From NCBI RefSeq assembly GCF_003952185.1, contig NZ_RXFS01000004.1, positions 310,001 to 374,000 of the forward strand: a stretch of 64,000 bases of DNA, written 5' to 3'. Of the stretch, positions 56,010-64,000 are shown piece after piece. The notes below the pieces were generated by a model. That model was not told the DNA's origin and searched no databases. It saw nothing but the letters and a program-made list of their open reading frames with translations. Positions within the stretch are counted from its first letter, which is position 1. Every line of letters starts with the position of its first letter. Made by a program: the position numbers and the translations under genes. Source of the stretch: Variovorax sp. 679 (GTDB lineage Bacteria; Pseudomonadota; Gammaproteobacteria; Burkholderiales; Burkholderiaceae_C).

Positions 56010-56477
56010 ATGAATCGCCTCGCGTCCATCCTGCCGCCCGCTCAAGTGCTTGTGAGCGTTGACGCTACCAGCAAGAAACGTGCTTTCGAAGAAGCCGGCC
56101 TGCTGTTCGAAAGCCTTCACGGCCTGGGCCGTGCCCTCATCACCGACAGCCTGTTCGCGCGCGAGCGCCTCGGCTCCACCGGCCTGGGCCATGGCGTCGC
56201 CATTCCGCATGGCCGCATCAAGGGCCTCAAGTCGCCGATGGCCGCCGTGTTCCAGCTGGCCAATCCCATCGGCTTCGATGCTCCCGACGAGCAACCCGTC
56301 GCACTTCTGATCTTCCTGCTGGTGCCCGAGGCGGCCACGCAGAAGCATCTCGAAATCCTCTCCGAAATCGCCGAGCTGCTGAGCGACGCCAGCCTCCGCG
56401 AACAGATCAAGTCCAGCACTGACGCGGCGGCCCTGCACGACCTCATCGCCAGCTGGCAGTCCACGCAGGTCGCCTGA
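56010..56477 (+). CDS. ptsN: Nitrogen-PTS EIIA component PtsN
   Basis: A 155-residue EIIA-Ntr protein. The phosphorylated His is in GVAIPHGRIKGL, and LLIFLLVPEAATQKHLEILSE is conserved. It takes phosphate from NPr and regulates potassium transport and other targets. ATG at 56010 gives the usual MNRLASILPPAQV. It is 95 bp before hprK. Confidence 0.95.
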   Translation: MNRLASILPPAQVLVSVDATSKKRAFEEAGLLFESLHGLGRALITDSLFARERLGSTGLGHGVAIPHGRIKGLKSPMAAVFQLANPIGFDAPDEQPVALLIFLLVPEAATQKHLEILSEIAELLSDASLREQIKSSTDAAALHDLIASWQSTQVA

Positions 56478-56572
56478 GCGCATGCGTCGGCGCGCGCGGC
56501 TGCTGATAAGCTGCGCGGCACCCTCCCTCACTCCAACGCAATGCCGGCGCCCGTGCGCCGCCTCCTGAACGC

Positions 56573-57532
56573 ATGAAGCCGACCGTCATCAGCGCCGATG
56601 CCATGTTCGAGGAGTTCCGCGGCTCGCTCCGCTGGGAATGGCTCGCCGGTCTCGGCGCCTCGGAGCGCCAGTTCGACCCCGAGGTCATCAGCCGCGCCCA
56701 GTCGGCGGCCGACCTCGTCGGCTACCTCAACTACATCCACCCGTACCGCGTGCAGATCCTCGGCGCCCGCGAGGTGGCCTATCTGACGCGCGGCAGCGAG
56801 GAAGACTGCGCGCGGCGCATCGCCCGCATCGTCACGCTGGAGCCGCCGATGCTTGTGCTGGCCGACGGCCAGGCCGCGCCCGACGAGCTGCTGTCGATCT
56901 GCGAGCGCGCCCAGTTGCCGCTGTTCGCCACGCGCGAGTCGTCGGCCTTCGTGATCGACCTGCTGCGCGCCTACCTGTCCAAGCACTTCGCCGAGCGCAC
57001 CTCGATGCACGGCGTGTTCATGGACATCCTGGGCATGGGGGTGATGATCACGGGCGAGTCGGGTCTGGGCAAGAGCGAGCTCGGCCTGGAGCTGATCTCG
57101 CGCGGCAACGGCCTCGTGGCGGACGACGCGGTCGACCTGTTCCGCATCAACCAGAACACCATCGAGGGGCGCTGCCCCGACCTGCTGCTGAACCTGCTCG
57201 AGGTTCGCGGCATCGGCCTGCTGGATATTCGCGCGATCTTCGGCGAGACGGCGGTGCGCCGGAAGATGCGGCTCAAGCTCATCGTGCACCTCGTGCGGCG
57301 CGACAGCTTCGAGCGCGACTACGAGCGCATGCCTTCGGCGCCGCTCACGCAGGACGTGCTGGGCATCCCCGTGCGCAAGGTCATCATCCAGGTGGTGGCT
57401 GGGCGCAACATCGCCGTGCTGGTGGAGGCGGCGGTGCGCAATTCGATCCTGCAGCTGCGCGGCATCGACACTTATGCCGACTTCGTGGCGCGCCACCACA
57501 AGGCGATGGAAAACTCCCGCGACGGGGATTGA
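56573..57532 (+). CDS. hprK: HPr kinase/phosphorylase
   Basis: A 319-residue HprK with Walker [12 protein letters not shown], the catalytic His region FGVDVR-equivalent around [10 protein letters not shown], and the signature [15 protein letters not shown]. It phosphorylates the Ser of HPr. In Gram-negative bacteria it usually works with ptsN and an incomplete PTS. It is followed by fur on the opposite strand. Confidence 0.95.
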   Translation: MKPTVISADAMFEEFRGSLRWEWLAGLGASERQFDPEVISRAQSAADLVGYLNYIHPYRVQILGAREVAYLTRGSEEDCARRIARIVTLEPPMLVLADGQAAPDELLSICERAQLPLFATRESSAFVIDLLRAYLSKHFAERTSMHGVFMDILGMGVMITGESGLGKSELGLELISRGNGLVADDAVDLFRINQNTIEGRCPDLLLNLLEVRGIGLLDIRAIFGETAVRRKMRLKLIVHLVRRDSFERDYERMPSAPLTQDVLGIPVRKVIIQVVAGRNIAVLVEAAVRNSILQLRGIDTYADFVARHHKAMENSRDGD

Positions 57533-57581
57533 TCGATCCCGGGGATGCGGCCGCCGCCGGGCCGCGTCTCCCGTTCCGGGG

Positions 57582-58001
57582 TCAGCGCTTTTTCGCGCAG
57601 TCCCCGCAAAGACCGTAGAGCGACATGGCGTGGTCCTGCAGGATCCAGCCCTTGTCCTTGGCGATCATCTGCTGGCGGCGCTCGATCTCGGCGTCGTAGA
57701 ACTCCTCGACCTTGCCGCATGAGGTGCAGACCAGATGGTCGTGGTGGGTGCCTTCGTTCAGCTCGTAGACCGCCTTGCCGCTCTCGAAGTGGCTGCGCTC
57801 CAGGATGCCGGCCTGCTCGAACTGGGTGAGCACGCGGTAGACCGTGGCCAGGCCGATGTCGGAGTGTTCATTGAGCAGCACGCGGAAGACGTCTTCCGCC
57901 GTCATGTGCCGTTGGCTGCCGGTCTGGAAGATCTCCAGGATCTTCAGGCGCGGGAGGGTGGCCTTGAGGCCTGTGTTCTTCAGTTCGTCGATGTTGGCCA
58001 T
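57582..58001 (-). CDS. fur: Ferric uptake regulator Fur
   Basis: A 139-residue canonical Fur. The DNA-binding helix is [19 protein letters not shown]. The sensing site HHDH (86-89) and both zinc pairs Cys92/Cys95 and Cys132/Cys135 are present. It represses iron uptake genes when Fe(II) is bound, and the Fur-box-like sites at 9396 and 10038 are plausible targets. It is divergent from bamE, a common arrangement in beta- and gammaproteobacteria. Confidence 0.96.
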   Translation of the reverse strand: MANIDELKNTGLKATLPRLKILEIFQTGSQRHMTAEDVFRVLLNEHSDIGLATVYRVLTQFEQAGILERSHFESGKAVYELNEGTHHDHLVCTSCGKVEEFYDAEIERRQQMIAKDKGWILQDHAMSLYGLCGDCAKKR

Positions 58002-58094
58002 GTTGGTTCCTGCGCCCCGGAGGGCTGCGGCTAAAGGCCCCGAAAAGGCCAGCCGCTACAATGGCCGATCATATCGCTACCCCCTTTTCCTCCC

Positions 58095-58658
58095 ATGCCT
58101 GCCAACTTCCAACGCCGGCCCTGGCTGCTGGCTGTCGCCGTCGCGGCAACGCTCGGCCTCGGTGCCTGCAGCGGTTTCACCGAGCGCACGCGTGGCGCGC
58201 TGGCCGCCGTAACCCCCTACAAAGTCGAGGTGGTTCAGGGCAATTTCGTGTCGAAGGAACAGGTCGCGGCGCTCAAGCCGGGCATGTCCCGCCAGCAGGT
58301 GCGTGAAATCCTCGGCACCTCGCTGCTGAACGACGTGTTCCACGCCAACCGCTGGGACTACGTGTTCACCATCCGCCGCCAGGGCGTCGACCCGCAGGAG
58401 CGCCACCTGACGGTGTTCTTCAACGGCGAGCTGATGGACCGCTTCGAGGGCGACGAAATGCCCAGCGAAGAAGAATTCGTCGCCACGCTCGACACCCGCA
58501 AGAAATCCGGCAAGGTGCCCACGCTCGAGGCCTCGGAAGACGAGCTCAAGAAATACGCGCCCAAGGACGACGAGAAAAAAGCCGGTTCCGCCACGGGCGC
58601 ATCGGCCTCCCTGCCGCCGCTGCCGGCCGCCTACCCCCCGCTCGAAGCCGCGCGCTGA
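58095..58658 (+). CDS. bamE: Outer membrane assembly lipoprotein BamE (SmpA/OmlA)
   Basis: A 187-residue lipoprotein. The lipobox LGLGAC puts the acylated Cys at 25. The BamE core contains YKVEVVQGNFVSKEQVAALK, GMSRQQVREILGTSLL and FHANRWDYVF. It belongs to the BAM complex that inserts beta-barrels, including the TonB receptors of this window. The C-terminal acidic extension (after about residue 130) is longer than in E. coli BamE. A TACAAT -10-like element lies at 58057-58062. Confidence 0.94.
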   Translation: MPANFQRRPWLLAVAVAATLGLGACSGFTERTRGALAAVTPYKVEVVQGNFVSKEQVAALKPGMSRQQVREILGTSLLNDVFHANRWDYVFTIRRQGVDPQERHLTVFFNGELMDRFEGDEMPSEEEFVATLDTRKKSGKVPTLEASEDELKKYAPKDDEKKAGSATGASASLPPLPAAYPPLEAAR

Positions 58659-58767
58659 GCGCGCAGGAGCATCGGCGGCTGCGGGCGGCGCCCGCCAGTC
58701 GGGCGGCGTCCGTTCCGTGTCCATGCATGCCATTGGCCGTTTCGAAATTCCCGAAGACTGAACCAGC

Positions 58768-59613
58768 GTGACCGAACCCACCTCCACTCCCAACAGCAAT
58801 TCCGCCTCCGCGCCGCGCCGTGTCGCCATCGCCGGAGCCTCGGGCCGCATGGGCCACATGCTGATCGAGGCCGTGCGCAACGCGCCCGACCTGCGCCTGG
58901 CCGGCGCCCTCGACATCGCCGGCAGCCCGGCCCTCGGCGCCGATGCCGGCGCCTTCCTGGGCTTCGACAGCGGCGTGCCGATCGTGTCCGACCTGCGCGC
59001 CGGCCTGAAGGACGCGCAGGTGCTCATCGACTTCACCCGCCCCGAAGGCACGCTCGCGCACCTCGCGGTCTGCCGCGAACTGGGCGTGCAGGCCGTCATC
59101 GGCACCACCGGCTTCAGCGACGCGCAGAAGGCCGAGATCGCCGAAATCGCCAAGGACATCGCGATCATGATGGCGCCCAACATGAGCGTGGGCGTCAACG
59201 TCACCTTCAAGCTGCTCGAGATGGCGGCCAAGGCCATGGCCACCGGCTACGACATCGAGATCATCGAGGCGCACCACCGCCACAAGGTAGACGCGCCCTC
59301 GGGCACCGCGCTCAAGATGGGCGAAGTCATCGCCGACGCGCTGGGCCGTGACCTCAAGGACTGCGCCGTCTACGCCCGCGAGGGCATCACCGGCGAGCGC
59401 GACCCGTCCACCATCGGCTTCTCGGCCATCCGCGGCGGCGACATCGTGGGCGACCACACCGTGCTGTTCGCCGGCACCGGCGAGCGCATCGAGATCACCC
59501 ACAAGTCGTCGAGCCGCGTCACCTACGCCCAAGGCAGCCTGCGCGCCGTGCGCTTCCTGGCCGGGCAGCGCGCGGGCCTGTTCGACATGTACGACGTGCT
59601 CGGTCTTCGCTGA
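58768..59613 (+). CDS. dapB: 4-hydroxy-tetrahydrodipicolinate reductase
   Basis: A 281-residue enzyme of lysine and diaminopimelate synthesis. The nucleotide-binding loop is [14 protein letters not shown], with GTTGFS and the catalytic [15 protein letters not shown]. The start is GTG at 58768, giving a Ser/Thr/Asn-rich leader ([15 protein letters not shown]) before the first strand. It is 23 bp upstream of exbB. Confidence 0.95.
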   Translation: MTEPTSTPNSNSASAPRRVAIAGASGRMGHMLIEAVRNAPDLRLAGALDIAGSPALGADAGAFLGFDSGVPIVSDLRAGLKDAQVLIDFTRPEGTLAHLAVCRELGVQAVIGTTGFSDAQKAEIAEIAKDIAIMMAPNMSVGVNVTFKLLEMAAKAMATGYDIEIIEAHHRHKVDAPSGTALKMGEVIADALGRDLKDCAVYAREGITGERDPSTIGFSAIRGGDIVGDHTVLFAGTGERIEITHKSSSRVTYAQGSLRAVRFLAGQRAGLFDMYDVLGLR

Positions 59614-59636
59614 CCGCACAGCAAGAAGGACCGCCG

Positions 59637-60332
59637 ATGAGCGTGCTCGAACTGCTGGCCCATGGTGACGGTGTCAGCCGTTCGGTGGCCGCGCTGCTGC
59701 TGGCGATGTCGATCGCGAGCTGGGTCATCATCCTCTGGAAGGCATGGCTGCTGCGCGGCGGCACGCGCGACGTGCTGCGCAGCATCGCGGCGTTCTGGCA
59801 GTCTTCCACGCTGGCTGATGCAGAGCAGAAGCTCAAGGCCTTCGACCGCGCCACGCTCGTGTCGCCCGCCGTGTCGGCCATCAGGAGCGTGGCCGCCGGC
59901 GAGCCGGCCGGCACCCTGGGCGCCACGGTCGACCGCAACCAGCGGCTCACGCGCGTGCTGCGCGACGCCCTGCACGGCGCGCTGCGCCGGCTGCAGGCGG
60001 GGCAGATCCTGCTCGCCACGGTCGGCGCCACCGCGCCCTTCGTCGGGCTGCTGGGCACGGTCTGGGGCATCTACGGCGCGCTGACCGGCATCGCCGGCCA
60101 GACCGGCGGCTTCACCATCGACAAGGTGGCGGGCCCGGTCGGCGAGGCGCTCATCATGACGGCCTTCGGCCTCGCCGTGGCCATTCCTGCCGTGTTGGCC
60201 TACAACGTCTTCGGCCGCGTCATCGGCCGTATCGAAGCCGAGCTCGAAGGCTTCGCGCACGACCTGCTGGGCAGCTTCGGCGCCCCGCCGGCACCCGTCG
60301 CGCCGCCGCCCGCACGGCCGATGCCGGTCTGA
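59637..60332 (+). CDS. exbB: MotA/TolQ/ExbB proton-channel protein
   Basis: A 231-residue membrane protein with three spans (LLLAMSIASWVIILWKAWLL; ILLATVGATAPFVGLLGTVW; GEALIMTAFGLAVAIPAVLA). The conserved APFVGLLGTVWGI region forms the channel with ExbD. It powers TonB-dependent receptors (or the Tol system). The C-terminal tail is rich in Pro. Assignment to ExbB rather than TolQ rests on pairing with the TonB receptors and not on a decisive residue. Confidence 0.85.
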   Translation: MSVLELLAHGDGVSRSVAALLLAMSIASWVIILWKAWLLRGGTRDVLRSIAAFWQSSTLADAEQKLKAFDRATLVSPAVSAIRSVAAGEPAGTLGATVDRNQRLTRVLRDALHGALRRLQAGQILLATVGATAPFVGLLGTVWGIYGALTGIAGQTGGFTIDKVAGPVGEALIMTAFGLAVAIPAVLAYNVFGRVIGRIEAELEGFAHDLLGSFGAPPAPVAPPPARPMPV

Positions 60333-60353
60333 GCGCATAGAAGAACGGCAACC

Positions 60354-60827
60354 ATGGCCTTCGGTCGCACTTCACTGGGCAGCGCAACCGGCGGCGGCGG
60401 TCGCGCAATGGGCGCGGGCGCGCAGCGGCCGCTGTCCGACATCAACGTCACGCCGCTGGTCGATGTGATGCTGGTGCTGCTGGTGATCTTCATCATCACC
60501 GCGCCGCTGATGGCCAGCTCGATCAAGCTGGACCTGCCGCAGACCGACGCCGGCCAGCCCAACGACGCGCCCAAGTTCGTGAGCCTGTCGGTCGACGCCT
60601 CGGGCAAGGTCTTCCTCAACGACAAGGCCGTGACCGACGAGGAGCTGGCGCAGCAACTGGAAAAAGCCGCCGCCGACAGCAAGGACACCGAGGTGCAGCT
60701 GCGCGCCGACCAGACCGTGCCCTACGGCAAGGTGGTGGCGCTGATGGGTATCGCGAACAAAGCTGGGCTGAGCCGCATCGGCTTCGTGACAGAGGCGGAA
60801 GCTGCGCCGCAGAAGCCTCCACGCTGA
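60354..60827 (+). CDS. exbD: ExbD/TolR-family protein
   Basis: A 157-residue protein with one N-terminal span carrying the proton-carrying Asp (INVTPLVDVMLVLLVIFIIT) and a periplasmic domain (ADQTVPYGKVVALMGIANKAG). It works with ExbB to energise TonB. The gene begins 21 bp after exbB; repeat copy D lies after its stop. A tonB gene is not in the window. Confidence 0.88.
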   Translation: MAFGRTSLGSATGGGGRAMGAGAQRPLSDINVTPLVDVMLVLLVIFIITAPLMASSIKLDLPQTDAGQPNDAPKFVSLSVDASGKVFLNDKAVTDEELAQQLEKAAADSKDTEVQLRADQTVPYGKVVALMGIANKAGLSRIGFVTEAEAAPQKPPR

Positions 60828-60842
60828 CACGACTCTTTTCGT

Positions 60843-60929
60843 GAACACCGCGGAACCGGCTTTGCCGGGCCGCTGGTGTTGCCCCCTGCAAGGGGGTTGG
60901 CGGCCACACGAAGTGGGCAAGCCTGGGGG

Positions 60930-60930
<1 letters not shown>
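60843..60930 (-). repeat. Interspersed structured ~90-bp repeat, copy D
   Basis: Read on the minus strand it begins at the glgP stop codon (60930-60932) with ACCCCCAGGCTTGCC and ends with GGTGTTCACG, 15 bp from the convergent exbD stop. It is nearly identical to copy B over the stem regions (AACACCGCGG/CCGC-t-GGTGTT, CCGGC-ttt-GCCGG, CCCCC-tgcaa-GGGGG). Confidence 0.88.
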
Positions 60931-63413
<2,483 letters not shown>

Positions 63414-63433
63414 CGGAACGCTCCCGGAAGTGG

Positions 63434-64000
63434 TTATTTCAGGCTTTGCTGGTAGACATCGATGTACTGCGCCGCCGCCGCGGCCCAGTCGGCCGGCCGG
63501 CGCATGGCGTTGCCGCGCACGCGGCGCCAGTCGGGGGCGCGCTCGTAGAGGGCGAAGGCACGGCGCACGGCGCGTTCGTAGTCGGTCACCTCGAAGCGGT
63601 CGAACACGAAACCGGTGGCCTCGCCGCTGGCCAGGTCTTCCAGCGAGCTGTCGACCACCGTGTCGGCCAGCCCGCCGACGCGGCGCACCAGCGGCAGGCT
63701 GCCGTACTTGAGGCCGTACATCTGGGTGAGGCCGCAGGGCTCGAAGAGCGAGGGCACCAGCGTCACGTCGCCCGCGCCGAAGAGCTGATGGGCCAGCGTC
63801 TCGTTGTAGCCGACGGTCACGCTCACCGATTGCGGCGCGGCCGCCGCGCGCTTGCGGAAGGCTTCCTCGAGCCAGCCCTCGCCGCTGCCCAGCAGCGCGA
63901 GCTGGCCGCCCTGGGCGAGCAGTGCGTCGAGCCCGCCCAGCACCAGGTGCAGGCCCTTCTGCTCGGTGAGCCGGCTCACGACGATGAAGAGCGGCGCGTC
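63434..64000 (-). CDS. glgA: Glycogen synthase (ADP-glucose), 5' part beyond the window
   Basis: The C-terminal 188 residues of a GT5 glycogen synthase. The frame is open to the window edge ([15 protein letters not shown]). [45 protein letters not shown] and the ATGFVFD loop are classic for GlgA. It transfers glucose from ADP-glucose to glycogen. Confidence 0.95.
   Translation of the reverse strand, partial: DAPLFIVVSRLTEQKGLHLVLGGLDALLAQGGQLALLGSGEGWLEEAFRKRAAAAPQSVSVTVGYNETLAHQLFGAGDVTLVPSLFEPCGLTQMYGLKYGSLPLVRRVGGLADTVVDSSLEDLASGEATGFVFDRFEVTDYERAVRRAFALYERAPDWRRVRGNAMRRPADWAAAAAQYIDVYQQSLK

Noticed and set aside
58681..58695. GCGGGC-ggc-GCCCGC hairpin after bamE as terminator
   Set aside because: A good stem but no following T-run, and such GC palindromes are frequent by chance in this composition.

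Overview
The window looks like chromosomal DNA of a high-GC betaproteobacterium of the order Burkholderiales, most likely Comamonadaceae and close to Variovorax. The basis is the codon and GC profile, the fur/bamE/dapB neighbourhood, the hpf-ptsN-hprK block, and an interspersed repeat of a kind I associate with Variovorax and Acidovorax genomes. That assignment is inference from family resemblance; no 16S rRNA gene lies in the window. I saw no tRNA, rRNA, CRISPR array, insertion sequence or prophage. Almost all sequence is tightly packed coding DNA.

Layout. 1-5860: an amine or amino-acid catabolic block with a truncated class III aminotransferase, an Lrp-type regulator, a three-gene FAD/[2Fe-2S] dehydrogenase of the opine-oxidase/HcnABC type, and a convergent HAD-cupin pair. 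6120-15043: an iron-acquisition island. It holds two degenerate Fur-like regulators, a Fiu-type siderophore receptor with a Fur-box-like site, and an operon of FTR1-like permease, ECF sigma, FecR and STN-domain TonB receptor behind a second Fur-box-like site. 15080-18012: a GFA protein, YebC and an M14 peptidase. 18020-24986: a LysR regulator divergent from an operon of class III aminotransferase, dimethylformamidase-like large subunit and MHS transporter, followed by a PEP-mutase-like lyase. 25029-26992: biotin ECF transporter bioMNY.

27002-34305: poorly characterised genes, including a small repeat-bearing exported protein, a VanW-glycosyltransferase fusion with a Cys cluster, and a zinc-ribbon/membrane FxLYD protein. 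34312-44232: two acyl-CoA ligases, mnmA, nudJ, a response regulator lacking its phospho-acceptor Asp, and the three-gene pnt transhydrogenase. 44296-52776: a dppBC-DF-A dipeptide transporter, mtnN, a DUF1275 membrane protein and corA. 53013-60827: a UvrD-like helicase, hpf-ptsN-hprK, fur divergent from bamE, dapB, and exbB-exbD. 60930-64000: glycogen phosphorylase and the 3' part of glycogen synthase.

How parts fit: the true Fur (57582-58001), ExbB/ExbD (59637-60827) and the two TonB receptors form a plausible iron uptake system (TonB itself is not in the window). The strongest candidate for something undescribed is a ~90-bp element present four times (4711-4800, 46220-46312, 50078-50172, 60843-60930). 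It abuts the stop codon of a gene with the same polarity each time, and its predicted stems show compensatory base changes, so it looks like a selected 3'-UTR RNA structure. Other points of interest are the pair of Fur paralogs without metal-sensing histidines, the VanW-GT fusion, and the aminotransferase-coupled dimethylformamidase homologue without a small subunit.
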